NCBI RefSeq assembly: GCF_014648435.1
Contig: NZ_BMRC01000005.1
Location: 248,001 to 312,000, forward strand
From: Nonomuraea spiralis
Lineage (GTDB): Bacteria; Actinomycetota; Actinomycetes; Streptosporangiales; Streptosporangiaceae
Direction: 5' to 3'
DNA: 64,000 bases
The notes below the pieces were generated by a model. That model had not been told where the DNA came from, did no database searches, and worked only from the letters and a program-made list of their open reading frames with translations. Below are positions 15,711-24,935 of the stretch, piece after piece (the stretch's first letter is position 1; each line of letters begins with the position of its first letter). Position numbers and translations under genes: made by a program.

Positions 15711-16064
15711 TTCCTGAAGAGGTTCCCCGGCGCGCCGGTCACGACGGACGACGTCATCGCCGGTTACCTCCGGCTGATCGCCCGGACCCGCGAACGCGGC
15801 GTGAAGGTCCACGCCACCACGATCGCGCCGTACGAGGGCGCGGAGATCCACACGCCGGAGGGCGAGCGCGCACGTCGTACGGTCAACGAGTGGATCCGCA
15901 CCGGCGGCGCGTTCGACGCCGTGCTGGACTTCGACGCCGTCTGGCGCGACCCGGACCACCCAGGCCGGATCAGGGAGGACTTCCATTGCGGCGACCACCT
16001 GCACGGCAACGACGCGGGCTACCGGGCCCTGGCCGACTCCGTGGACCTGTCGCTGTTCGGCTGA
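15700..16064 (+). pseudogene. C-terminal fragment of an SGNH/GDSL hydrolase
   Basis: In frame up to the stop at 16064 lies a typical SGNH C-terminus: TTDDVIAGYLRLIARTRERG, VKVHATTIAPYEGA, VNEWIRTGGAFDAVLDFD, and the catalytic block GDHLHGNDAGY, which holds the Asp and His of the Ser-Asp-His triad. The N-terminal half with the catalytic Ser (GDS) is absent; before about 15700 the sequence is the antisense of the regulator remnant. This is a broken gene joined head-on to another broken gene. Confidence 0.75.
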
Positions 16065-16106
16065 CGGCTGCCGAAGCCCGAGCGGGAGCGTGACGGCCAG
16101 ACCCTT

Positions 16107-16937
16107 CTACTTGCCGGCGCCCAGCGTGAGGCCGGTGATGATGCGGCGGGCCAGGACCAGGTAGAGCGCGAGCATGGGGAGGACGACGATGGCGACGCCG
16201 GCGATCAGGCCGCCGTACTCCGACTGGTAGGTGGCCGCGCCGTAGAAGGTGAACAGGGCGCGGGCCAGGGTGAAGCCCGCGTTCTCCTGGATGAACACGA
16301 TGGCCAGCAGGGTCTCGTTCCACAGGCCGATGGCGTTGAGGATGAGCGCGGTCACCATGCCGCCGCGGGCCAGCGGCAGGGTGATCGAGACGAACGTGCG
16401 CAGCGGGGAGGCGCCGTCGAGGGCCGCCGCCTCCTCCGTCTCCTCGGGCAGCGTACGGAAGAAGCCGGTCAGCAGGAACACCGTGAACGGCACCGACAGG
16501 GCCACGTAGAGGAGATAGAGGCCGAACAGGCTGTTGGTCAGCCCGAAGTCGGACAGGCCGACGAAGAGCGGGATGATCACGGTCTGCACGGGGACGCCCA
16601 TGCCGAGCGCGAGGAAGCCGGTCAGCGGCCCCGATCCGCGTACGCCGAACCGGCTGAGGGCGTACGCGGCGGGCGCGGAGACCGCCACGATCGAGACCGC
16701 GGCCGCCGCCACCAGGACGACGGTGACGAGGAAGGCGTGGCCGAACTCGGCCTGGTTCCAGGCGTAGAGGTAGTTGCGGAACGGGTTGCCCCTGGCGAAC
16801 CAGGTGCGCGGCAGCCCGAACGGATCCCGGAAGATCTCCAGCGGGGTCTTGAACGACGCCGCGACCAGCCAGTACAGCAGCAGCACGTTGAGCCCGGTGA
16901 ACAGCCAGACGGCCGTCCTGCCGGCGATCCTGAGCAT
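16107..16937 (-). CDS. Carbohydrate ABC importer permease, MalG/LacG-type
   Basis: The 276-residue protein has six membrane helices and the permease EAA loop (EETEEAAALDGASPLRTFVSITLPLA broken here as EEAAALDGA, then LPLARGG), as in the CUT1 family. Its ATG overlaps the stop of the upstream permease (TGATG). It ends the four-gene unit GH123-SBP-permease-permease. No ATPase gene lies nearby; actinomycete CUT1 importers commonly share one such as MsiK. Confidence 0.88.
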   Translation of the reverse strand: MLRIAGRTAVWLFTGLNVLLLYWLVAASFKTPLEIFRDPFGLPRTWFARGNPFRNYLYAWNQAEFGHAFLVTVVLVAAAAVSIVAVSAPAAYALSRFGVRGSGPLTGFLALGMGVPVQTVIIPLFVGLSDFGLTNSLFGLYLLYVALSVPFTVFLLTGFFRTLPEETEEAAALDGASPLRTFVSITLPLARGGMVTALILNAIGLWNETLLAIVFIQENAGFTLARALFTFYGAATYQSEYGGLIAGVAIVVLPMLALYLVLARRIITGLTLGAGK

Positions 16938-17881
16938 CAGTATTCGAGCCTCTCTCTGCGCATCACCCTGCGCAGCGCGGTCACCAGCACGGTCACCAGG
17001 ACGATCATCACGACCGCGCAGGCGCACGCGGTGCCGTACTCCGGCGTGCCCTGGGTGCCGAAGGACCGGTCGTAGACGTAGACGGCCAGCGTCCAGGTAC
17101 GGCTGGGGGGCGAGTAGGTGCCGGGGCCCGCGAGTACGAACACCATCTCGAAGATCTTGACCGCGCCGATCGTCCAGAGCACGCCGGCGATGCCCACGAC
17201 GTCCCAGGTCAGCGGGAGCGTGACGGCGCGGAACTGCTGCCAGGGGGAGGCGCCGCACAGTTCGGCGTCCTCGTACAGGTAGGGCGGGATGCGGTCGACC
17301 GCGGCCATCATGATCGTGATGTAGAAGCCCGCGCTGGCCCACATCAGCGCGCCCATCACGACCCAGGTGACGTTCTCCGGACGCAGGAACCGGGCCGCGG
17401 GCAGACCGAACGACTCCAGGAGGAAGTTGGCCAGCCCCTGCCGCCCCGGGTTGTAGGTGAACACGAACCCGAAGAACATGCCCAGCGCGACCGGCGCGAC
17501 GATGTTGGGGAAGAACAGGATCGCCCGGACGGTCTTGGAGGCCCGCATGCCGCGCAACACCATCGTGAACAGGAACGCGAACACGAACGTGCCGGTCCCC
17601 CCGACCACGATGTAGCCGAGCGTGTTGACGAAGGCGTCGCGGAACGACTCGCTGCCCAGCAGCCTGCCGTACTGCTCCAGACCGACGAACGTGACCGGAC
17701 CGGCGCCCGACCAGCGGGTGAAGCCGAGCACCACGGTGGCGAGGGCGGGGCCGACGAGGAAGACGACGTACAGCGCGAGGGCGGGCAGCGTGAACGGCCA
17801 GAACAGCCGCCGCCGGTTGCGCAGGTGCGGTGTGGCGGCGGCGGGCAGGGCGCGCCTGCCCGCCGCCAGGGCCTGTGCCAT
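16937..17881 (-). CDS. Carbohydrate ABC importer permease, MalF/UgpA-type
   Basis: This 314-residue protein has a cytoplasmic Arg-rich start, six membrane helices and the EAA loop (YEDAELCGASPWQQFRAVTLP). It is first of the two permeases and overlaps both its neighbours by TGATG. It pairs with the next permease to form the channel for the sugar bound by the lipoprotein encoded upstream. Confidence 0.88.
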   Translation of the reverse strand: MAQALAAGRRALPAAATPHLRNRRRLFWPFTLPALALYVVFLVGPALATVVLGFTRWSGAGPVTFVGLEQYGRLLGSESFRDAFVNTLGYIVVGGTGTFVFAFLFTMVLRGMRASKTVRAILFFPNIVAPVALGMFFGFVFTYNPGRQGLANFLLESFGLPAARFLRPENVTWVVMGALMWASAGFYITIMMAAVDRIPPYLYEDAELCGASPWQQFRAVTLPLTWDVVGIAGVLWTIGAVKIFEMVFVLAGPGTYSPPSRTWTLAVYVYDRSFGTQGTPEYGTACACAVVMIVLVTVLVTALRRVMRRERLEY

Positions 17882-19233
17882 CAGCCCTGTGCCTTCCAGA
17901 ACGCGGCGGTCGCCGTGACCAGCCGGTCCACGAAGGCGACGGGGGTCAGCTTGCCCTTGAGCAGGTCGTTGTCGGCCGGGAAGAACACCTGCTCGGCGAA
18001 CTTGCCGTCGGCGACGCCGTCCAGCCCGTCCATGAACAGGGTGTGCTTCTTGGCCGGGTTCTCCAGGGCGGCCTTGAGGTCGGTGAGGTCGGACGGGACC
18101 GGCAGGTCGGTGCGCGGGGTGAGGCTGTCGGCGACCGCGGGCAGACCGGCGAGCAGGTCGCGGGTGAGGAAGTAGGCGATGAACGCCTTGGCCGCCTCGG
18201 GGTGCCTGGCCTTGGCGGTGACGCCGAACGCCACCTGCTGCACCTCGATGACGTCGTGGGTGGCGCCGTCCGGCATGGGGAACTGGAAGGAGCCGTAGTC
18301 GATGTCCTGGCCGCCGCCCTGCTTGGTCAGGTACTCGCGGGTCTCCGTCGGGCCCCAGCTGCCCATGAACAGGTACGTGGCGTCGCCGTCGGCCCAGCGC
18401 TGCTGGATCTGCGGGAACTTGCCGGCGTCCCAGCCGTCCACCAGGTGGGCGGCGATCCCGGCGGTGTGCTCGGCGGCCTTGAGGAAGCCCGGGTCGCTCT
18501 TCCAGAGTCGCCCTGTCGGGTCCTGCGCGGCCCTGGCCAGCCCGCCTGGGCCGACGTACCGGGTGGCGAGCTGGTCGAAGAACCAGGCGGCGTAGTAGCC
18601 GATGTCGCCGTCGAGCGCGACGGACCGGTCGCCGAACAGCGTGTACAGGTCCTTCATGGTCGCGGGCGGCTTCAGGCCCGGGACCTTCTTCTTGTCGTAC
18701 CACCAGGCGTTGCCCATGACGAGGTACGGCACCGCGAACGGTTTGCCCGCCTCGTCCTTGATCGCCGCGCTGTCCCTGTAGGCGGCGGGCAGCACGTCGC
18801 GGACCACGCCGTCGCCGGTCTTCAGGTTCAGCACGTCGTCCAGCGGGCGGGTGCCGCCGGCCGAGGCGATCGCGGCCTTGATGTTGGTGAGGTCCTGGTC
18901 GAACAGGTCGGGCACGGTGTCGGTGTTGAGCGCGGGTAACAGGTTCTGCCGCAGGTAGGCGCGGCCCAGCCATTGGATGGTGACCTTGACGCCGGTCTTC
19001 TTGGTGAAGCAGTCGGCGGCGTACCGCAGGACCTTGCCCTGCGGCTCGTCCTTGGTCCACATCGACCAGTAGGTCAGCTCCTTGTCCGTGGCGGGCCTGG
19101 TGCCGGCCTCGGGGCAGGGGGTGGTGAAGTACGCGGCCGCCGTGGGAAGCGAGAACTCCTCCTCGGCCGGCGCCGCCGGGCCGCCGCAGGCGGTCAGGGC
19201 CAGCGCGAGGACCGCGATGGACGTTCTTCTCAT
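17881..19233 (-). CDS. Extracellular sugar-binding lipoprotein of the ABC importer
   Basis: The 450-residue protein begins MRRTSIAVLALALTACGG with a lipobox (LTAC), so it is a membrane-anchored lipoprotein. The rest has the cluster B (MalE-like) solute-binding pattern: LTYWSMWTKDEPQGK near the start, PDLFDQDLTN, FAVPYLVMGNAWWYDKK, FMGSWGPTE. Six residues WYDKKK and nearby Trp/Tyr fit carbohydrate stacking. It lies 8 bp after the secreted hydrolase gene, suggesting that it takes up the sugar released by that enzyme. Confidence 0.88.
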   Translation of the reverse strand: MRRTSIAVLALALTACGGPAAPAEEEFSLPTAAAYFTTPCPEAGTRPATDKELTYWSMWTKDEPQGKVLRYAADCFTKKTGVKVTIQWLGRAYLRQNLLPALNTDTVPDLFDQDLTNIKAAIASAGGTRPLDDVLNLKTGDGVVRDVLPAAYRDSAAIKDEAGKPFAVPYLVMGNAWWYDKKKVPGLKPPATMKDLYTLFGDRSVALDGDIGYYAAWFFDQLATRYVGPGGLARAAQDPTGRLWKSDPGFLKAAEHTAGIAAHLVDGWDAGKFPQIQQRWADGDATYLFMGSWGPTETREYLTKQGGGQDIDYGSFQFPMPDGATHDVIEVQQVAFGVTAKARHPEAAKAFIAYFLTRDLLAGLPAVADSLTPRTDLPVPSDLTDLKAALENPAKKHTLFMDGLDGVADGKFAEQVFFPADNDLLKGKLTPVAFVDRLVTATAAFWKAQG

Positions 19234-19241
19234 CTGTGCTC

Positions 19242-22200
19242 CTAATGGACTTCCAGCTCGGCGAGCTGCATGTGGTAGGGGGCGGTGCGCTGGATGGTCC
19301 CGACGACCCTGACGTGCCGGGTCGTGACGGGCGCGAAGGAGAAGGTCTGCGCCGAGGCGTCCGGTTGCGGGTATCCGGTCCTGGTGGCGACGGTGGTCCA
19401 GGCGGAGCCGTCGGCCGAGACCTGGATCGTGAAGTCCACGGGGAAGCCGCCGCCGGTGTTCTCGCCGTCCGACCTGGCGTACAGGTCGACCCGGGAGACC
19501 CGGCTCGGGCCGCCGAGATCGACGGCCGCCCACTCGGTACGCCCGGCCGCGCCCGGCAGGCTGCTCCAGCCCATCGAGTACCAGAGCGCCGAACGCGAAC
19601 CGTCGGTGAGGTCGGCCCGCAGCCACCCCTCGTCCAGGTACTCCACCGAACTGGACGCCGTCACCGGGCGGCCCGCCGCGAGGTTGCCGCCGGCGCCCTC
19701 GATCTCGGCCAGTTGCATGTGGTAGTGCCCGAGCTGGTCGGTGCCGAGGTTCGTCCCGGTCACCTTGATGTACCGGACGTCGGCGGCCGGGAAGGGGAAG
19801 GTCTGCGCGCCCGCGCCCGGCCTGGGGAATCCGGTCCTGGTGGCGACCGTCGCCCAGGACGATCCGTCGGCCGAGACCTGGACCGTGAAGTCCACCGGGA
19901 AGCCGAGGCCGGTGTTCGCGCCGTCGGAGCGGGGATAGAGGTCCACCCGGCTCAGCGGCCTGACGCTGCCGAGATCGACCTGCACCCATTCGGTGTGGTT
20001 GGCGCCCATGTTCGCCGCGGAACTGCTCCAGCCGACACCGGTACGGGCGCCGTCCACGGCGGCGGGGGCCGACCAGCCGTCGCCGTCGTAGGAGCTGGAG
20101 GCGGTCACGGTACGCCCCTCGGCCGGGTTGGTCTCCGGGTTGACCCGTACGTTGTCGAAGCGGGCGCTCGCGCCGCCGGTCACCAGGGCCAGGCCGCCCA
20201 CCGGGTAGGCGTCGTCGGTGACCGTGAGCACCTTCCTCGCCCCCGCGAACACGGTGATGGTCCCGCCGCGGGCGGCCACCCGCAGCCTGGTCCACTGGCC
20301 CGCGGCGTACCCCGGCACGGCGGCGGTGCCGAGCTGGACGCCGCTGCGGTAGACGAAGACCTGGCCGTTGTCGCGCAGCGCGACCAGGTAGCCGGTGTCC
20401 ATGTCGGTGGCGTTGAGGTTGCGGACCATGAGCCCCGCCCAGTTGGTGTCGCCGCCGTCGGCGTTCACCCCGGTGATGCGCACGTCGGCCGCGGCCACCA
20501 CGTCGCGGTAGGCCCGGCCCTCCAGCGCGGCCGTGGTGCCCCACTTGGCGGAGGAGTCGGACTGGACGTACTCGCCGCCGGCCACCGACCAGGCGCCCGC
20601 GCTGTGCCGCCAGCTCGTCTCACCCGCGGCGAAGTCGTCTGCGTACGGGAAACGCAGGTCCGGGCCCGGTGAGACGAGCGCGTCGAGGATCTGCCGGTGC
20701 CGGTTGTCGACCTCGGTGCCACTCTGCTCGTAGGAGTTCGAGTCGGTGACGAGCGTGTTGGCGATGGCCCGTGCGGCGACCGGCTTGGTCTTGGCCAGCA
20801 GGTTCAGCAGCTCCACGTCCTCCAGGCCGTCGAGCTGGGTCTCGCTGCGCACGCTGTCGTAGACGTCGTAGGCGGCCTTGTTCGGCCTGACCAGCCAGTT
20901 GTCGCCGGTCTGCCAGTCGTCGAAGGTGTCGGAGGGCCGGTTGAGGTCGCTGAAGTCCCACCAGAAGTTCCAGCCCCAGTGCAGGTAGCCGGTTCCGCCG
21001 ACCTTCCAGGTGAGCCAGGGCGTGAGCCGGGTCGCGGCCAGGTTGTAGGAGATGAAGCGGTTCATCCGCTTGTCCTGCGGCGAGCTGCTGTTGTAGAGCC
21101 ACAGGTCCGTGCCGCTCAGGCGGCGGCGCTGGAAGTAGGCGACGTCGCTGTCGTAGAGCATGGTGTGCGGCGTCGCGGTCGTGAGGTCCTCCTCCATCGC
21201 GGGCAGCACCCGCAGATGGGCCTCGTTGGTCAGTGGGCGGGGGAAGTACTGGCGGTACTTGGCGTAGAGCCACTTGGCGGCGTTGACCTGGTTGGCGGTG
21301 GTCGGCTCGTCCAGCGCGCTCATGTAGAACAGGTCCGTCCAGCCCTTGGCGTCCAGGTGGGCCTTGAGCGCGGGGAAGAGCTGGGTCAGGTACGCGTTCG
21401 TCTCGGCGGTGCCCGGATCGGCCAGGACACGCTGGACCACGCCGTTCACCTTCTTGATCATGTCCAGCTTGACGACGTCGTTCGGCAGGCCCTCCAGCAG
21501 GTGGGGGGTGTAGATGTACTGCATCGCCCCCGCGTCCACGAACGTCTGGACGAACCGGTCGAAGGTGCCCCAGCCGAAGGTGTACGTGCCCGCCGCGTCC
21601 ACGGTCGTGTCGGGGATGAGCAGCGCCTGGAAGTCGGCGAAGATGACGTTGTTGCGGTGCCTGGCGTGGTTGGCCGCGATGTTCCCGATGACCCGCCACC
21701 AGCCGGCGTCGTACATCTGCACGCCGTACTGCGCGGGGATCGCCCGGACCGTGCCGTCGTAGTCCCAGCCCGCCGAGGTGGACCAGTTGTTCATCTTGAA
21801 GGTCGACCGGTTGGCGGGCGGGATCGTGACGTCGTAGACCGTGACCGCGACATTTACCGTGACGTCGCCGCCGTCGCTCCGGACGGTGGCGGTGCCCGTG
21901 TACGCGCCGGGCGTCTGGGACGCGGGGACGCGCACACTGTAGTGGTAGGGCAGGGTGAGGTTCGCGGCCAGGGACTGCGGGGTGTTCTCCATCAGGGAGT
22001 CGTAGTAGGCGGTGCCGCCGTCCGGCGGGTTCTGGTAGACGCCGATCTTGGAGATGCGCGGGTGGTTGTACTCACGCCTGACGGTGATCGCCGACGCCGG
22101 GATCACCGCGCCGCCGGGGCCCTTCAGCGCGCCGGCCGTGACCCGCACCCCGGTGGCCGCCGCGGTGGGCCTGACCAGGATCTGGGCGGCCTCGCTCTCG

Positions 22201-22382
22201 CCGCGGGCCGCCCGCAGCGCGATCGACGCCGGCGCGCCGGACGGGCGGGTGGTCGAGGAGAACGCGCGGTCGGCCGCGCTCTGCACCCAGACGGACAGGG
22301 TGGCCGCGTGGGCGGGAACGGCCAGGAACATGGAGGCGAGCAGGAGGCATAACACTGCGAGCGGGGCGGGTCTGACGGCCAT
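19242..22382 (-). CDS. Secreted GH123-like (DUF4091) glycosidase with two F5/8-type C domains
   Basis: The 1046-residue protein has a signal peptide (MAVRPAPLAVLCLLLASMFLAVPAHA split as MAVRPAPL then LASMFLAVPAHA). A DUF4091/GH123-type catalytic region covers about 90-560, with the acid pair in FYMSALDEPTT; GH123 enzymes use neighbouring Asp-Glu for hexosaminide cleavage. A LamG-like beta-sandwich follows (about 585-748) and two discoidin (F5/8 C) domains (about 752-895 and 895-1046), each with WVQVDLG or WAAVDLG. The start at 22382 is chosen for the signal peptide and the GAGGAG about 6 bp upstream. It is the first gene of the importer unit. N-acetylgalactosaminide-type substrate is inferred from family only. 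Confidence 0.85.
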   Translation of the reverse strand: MAVRPAPLAVLCLLLASMFLAVPAHAATLSVWVQSAADRAFSSTTRPSGAPASIALRAARGESEAAQILVRPTAAATGVRVTAGALKGPGGAVIPASAITVRREYNHPRISKIGVYQNPPDGGTAYYDSLMENTPQSLAANLTLPYHYSVRVPASQTPGAYTGTATVRSDGGDVTVNVAVTVYDVTIPPANRSTFKMNNWSTSAGWDYDGTVRAIPAQYGVQMYDAGWWRVIGNIAANHARHRNNVIFADFQALLIPDTTVDAAGTYTFGWGTFDRFVQTFVDAGAMQYIYTPHLLEGLPNDVVKLDMIKKVNGVVQRVLADPGTAETNAYLTQLFPALKAHLDAKGWTDLFYMSALDEPTTANQVNAAKWLYAKYRQYFPRPLTNEAHLRVLPAMEEDLTTATPHTMLYDSDVAYFQRRRLSGTDLWLYNSSSPQDKRMNRFISYNLAATRLTPWLTWKVGGTGYLHWGWNFWWDFSDLNRPSDTFDDWQTGDNWLVRPNKAAYDVYDSVRSETQLDGLEDVELLNLLAKTKPVAARAIANTLVTDSNSYEQSGTEVDNRHRQILDALVSPGPDLRFPYADDFAAGETSWRHSAGAWSVAGGEYVQSDSSAKWGTTAALEGRAYRDVVAAADVRITGVNADGGDTNWAGLMVRNLNATDMDTGYLVALRDNGQVFVYRSGVQLGTAAVPGYAAGQWTRLRVAARGGTITVFAGARKVLTVTDDAYPVGGLALVTGGASARFDNVRVNPETNPAEGRTVTASSSYDGDGWSAPAAVDGARTGVGWSSSAANMGANHTEWVQVDLGSVRPLSRVDLYPRSDGANTGLGFPVDFTVQVSADGSSWATVATRTGFPRPGAGAQTFPFPAADVRYIKVTGTNLGTDQLGHYHMQLAEIEGAGGNLAAGRPVTASSSVEYLDEGWLRADLTDGSRSALWYSMGWSSLPGAAGRTEWAAVDLGGPSRVSRVDLYARSDGENTGGGFPVDFTIQVSADGSAWTTVATRTGYPQPDASAQTFSFAPVTTRHVRVVGTIQRTAPYHMQLAELEVH

Positions 22383-22417
22383 GGACGGCTCCTCACTGAG
22401 GTCCCCGAAACCTGCGG

Positions 22418-22570
22418 TAAAACGATTCAAAATGCGCTGACTGGAACATAGATGTGCACATAGATGTCGTCAATGGCTCGTATTCGGACTGTTACACGCA
22501 CACTTCGGGGCATTGACAAGGCGCCCTGGCGGTCCTTAGCGTTCGCGGCAGGTCGCCTTAAAACGTTCTG
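22418..22570. promoter_or_regulatory. Divergent promoter region with two LacI-like operators
   Basis: TAAAACGATTC (22418-22428) lies 36 bp before the hydrolase start and TAAAACGTTCT (22559-22569) lies about 20 bp before the DUF5107 start. Both have the central CG and A/T arms of LacI-family sites. No LacI gene occurs in the window. Confidence 0.5.
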
Positions 22571-22589
22571 AACGAAGGGCAATGTCCGG

Positions 22590-24389
22590 ATGAAGCTCAC
22601 CATCGCCGACGCCGGGCCGGTCAGCCCGCTGCCGATCCTGCGGCCTCCCGCTGTGGCGACCCCCGACTTCGGGCACCCGCCGTCGCTGCTCCCGTACGCC
22701 AGGCGCGACTCCTACGGCCGCGACCCCGCCGAGCGGGAGGTCCCCTCCGTCACGCTGGAGAACGAGCACCTGCGCGCGGTCTTCCTGCCCGGACTGGGCG
22801 GACGGTTGTGGTCGCTGGTCGACCTCGCCACCGGCCGCGAACTGCTGCACCGCAACCCCGTGATCCAACCGGCCAACCTCGCCCTGCGGGACGCCTGGTT
22901 CGCCGGCGGCGTGGAATGGAACCTCGGCACGACCGGTCACTGGGCCCTGACCTGCGACCCGCTGCACGCCGCGTGGGTGGAGGCGCCGTACCCGGTGTTG
23001 CGGCTGTACGAGTACGAACGGATGCGCGGCCTGGTGGTCCAGATCGACGCCGCCCTGCCGCCCGGTTCTCCGGCCCTGGTGGTGTCCGTCACCATCCGCA
23101 ATCCGCGGACGGAGACCGTGCCCGTCTACTGGTGGTCCAACATCGCCGTCCCGCAGACCCCGCGCACCCGCGTCCTGGCCCCCGCCGACCGGGCCGAGCA
23201 CTTCGGGTACGCCCAGCGCCTGACCACCGTGCCGTACCCGGGCGAGCCCGACGCCGGTTACCCGGGAACGTGGCGCTCTGCCGCCGATTACTTCTTCCAC
23301 GTCACGTCCGACATCCCCTGGATCGCCGCCGTGGACGACGACGGCCACGGCCTGCTGCACACCTCCACCTCCCGGCTGAAGGGGCGCAAGCTGTTCGGCT
23401 GGGGCGTCTCCGCCGGGGGGAGCAACTGGCAGACCTGGCTCTCGGGGCCCGGGGCGCCGTACCTGGAGATCCAGGCCGGGCTGGCCCGTACCCAGCTGGA
23501 GCACCTGCCGCTCCCCGGCGACACCGCCTGGACCTGGACGGAGACCTACAGCCCGCTCACCCTCCGCCAGCCCCACGCTCCGTACGAGCAGGCGCGCGCG
23601 GCGGTCGACGTGATCGCCAGGACACTTCCCTGGAAGCAGGCCGATCCCGGGCCGTGGACCGACCGGCCCGTCACCGAGGTGATCCACCGGGGCTCGGGGT
23701 GGGGCGCGCTGGAACGCAGGGCGGGCGGCCTGCCGGAGTCGGCCGCCACGCCGTTCCCCGACGACACCCTCGGGCCGGAACAGACGCCGTGGTTGTCCCT
23801 CCTGGCCGAGGGGCGGCTGCCCGGCGAGGCGGTCTGCGAGGCGGTGTGCGTGGTCGGACCGCGCTGGCTGAACCTGCTGCGTACGGCCGCGGACTGGCAC
23901 GGCCGCTACCACCTGGGCCTCAACCTGTGGGCCGCCGGCGACCGGGCGGGCGCGCTCGACGCCTGGCGCGAGGCCCTGGCCGTACGGCGTCACCCCCTGG
24001 TGCTGCGGGCGCTCGCCGAAGCCGGCCGGATCGACGGCGACGACGCGGCCGCGGCCGTCCTCCTGCTGGAGGCGCACGCCCTGGCGCCCGGCATGCGCCC
24101 GCTCACCGTCGAGACCCTCACCACCCTGATCGCCGCCGGACGCCCGGCCGACGCCCTCGACCTCGTCGACCGCCTCCCGGCCGAGGACCGCGCGCACGGC
24201 CGCGTCCGCCTGCTGGAGGCCCGTGCCGCGCTGGCCACGGGCGACCGCGCCCGTACCGGCCGGATCCTGGACGCCGGCCTCATCGTCCCCGACCTGCGCG
24301 AAGGCGAGGACGCCCTGGACGACCTCTGGTTCGCCCACCACGGCAGGGACGCCGCCCTCCCGCCCGCGTACGACTTCCGCATGGACTAG
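22590..24389 (+). CDS. DUF5107 (mutarotase-like) protein with TPR tail
   Basis: The 599-residue protein has a beta-sandwich region (about 45-330) of the galactose-mutarotase superfamily as in DUF5107 (LENEHLRAVFLPGLGGRLWSL, GGVEWNLGTTGHWALTCDPLH), and helical TPR-like repeats from about 430 to the end (YHLGLNLWAAGDRAGALDAW). It is divergent from the GH123 and importer genes and shares their operator type, so it probably acts in the same glycan pathway, perhaps as a cytoplasmic glycan-processing protein. It has no signal peptide. Confidence 0.8.
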   Translation: MKLTIADAGPVSPLPILRPPAVATPDFGHPPSLLPYARRDSYGRDPAEREVPSVTLENEHLRAVFLPGLGGRLWSLVDLATGRELLHRNPVIQPANLALRDAWFAGGVEWNLGTTGHWALTCDPLHAAWVEAPYPVLRLYEYERMRGLVVQIDAALPPGSPALVVSVTIRNPRTETVPVYWWSNIAVPQTPRTRVLAPADRAEHFGYAQRLTTVPYPGEPDAGYPGTWRSAADYFFHVTSDIPWIAAVDDDGHGLLHTSTSRLKGRKLFGWGVSAGGSNWQTWLSGPGAPYLEIQAGLARTQLEHLPLPGDTAWTWTETYSPLTLRQPHAPYEQARAAVDVIARTLPWKQADPGPWTDRPVTEVIHRGSGWGALERRAGGLPESAATPFPDDTLGPEQTPWLSLLAEGRLPGEAVCEAVCVVGPRWLNLLRTAADWHGRYHLGLNLWAAGDRAGALDAWREALAVRRHPLVLRALAEAGRIDGDDAAAAVLLLEAHALAPGMRPLTVETLTTLIAAGRPADALDLVDRLPAEDRAHGRVRLLEARAALATGDRARTGRILDAGLIVPDLREGEDALDDLWFAHHGRDAALPPAYDFRMD

Positions 24390-24437
24390 CGCCGCGGCGC
24401 GCGGACCTGGTCCGTTCTCGGGCCGGGGCCGGGTGGC

Positions 24438-24839
24438 TCAGCCGCCCAGGGGAGCCCGGTGGGCGCGTACCCTGCGGTGGCTGATCCGCCAGCCCTGGTC
24501 GAGGCGGACGACGACGTCCTCGTAGGTCACGCTGGCGGTCGTGCCGTCGGCGTTGACGCCGATGCCCTTGGACAGGGCCCGCACCCGTCCGCCGTCCTGC
24601 TCGGTCAGGACGACGTTCGTGACGTGGTGCCCGACCGGGTTGAGATCGCCCAGGGCCCGTCCGGCCGCCGCGCAGGCGGCCACTCCGCGCAGGGGCTCCT
24701 GTCCGAAGTCGGTGACGTCGTAGGTGACGTCGACGGTGAACACCTCCTCCAGCCTGTCCAGTTCCCCGCTGTCGCACAGGTGGCCGTGCATCGCGATCAG
24801 TTCGGTGATGGCGACGCGCTCTTCGAGGGTGAGAGCCAT
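24438..24839 (-). CDS. SnoaL/NTF2-like protein
   Basis: The 133-residue protein fits the NTF2 fold: helical start (LTLEERVAITELIAMHGHLCDSG split at ELIAMHG), then FTVDVTYDVTDFG, HHVTNVVLT, and DQGWRISHRRV. This is the pattern of SnoaL-like or ring-hydroxylating-dioxygenase-beta-like proteins. It is divergent from a TetR gene across a region with two near-identical palindromes, so it is probably repressed by it. Substrate is unknown. Confidence 0.82.
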   Translation of the reverse strand: MALTLEERVAITELIAMHGHLCDSGELDRLEEVFTVDVTYDVTDFGQEPLRGVAACAAAGRALGDLNPVGHHVTNVVLTEQDGGRVRALSKGIGVNADGTTASVTYEDVVVRLDQGWRISHRRVRAHRAPLGG

Positions 24840-24860
24840 GGTTCTCCGTCTCCCGCTTAA

Positions 24861-24910
24861 GTGGGGATGTCCCCGTTTGTGTGCGCTACCGTAACCGGGG
24901 ACGTCCCCAC
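24861..24910. promoter_or_regulatory. Two TetR operators between NTF2-like and TetR genes
   Basis: GTGGGGATGTCCCCG (24861-24875) and CGGGGACGTCCCCAC (24896-24910) are related palindromes in opposite orientation, centre to centre 35 bp. They fit control of both divergent genes by the TetR protein. Confidence 0.7.
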
Positions 24911-24935
24911 ATGACAACCGGCGGAGAACAGGCCC

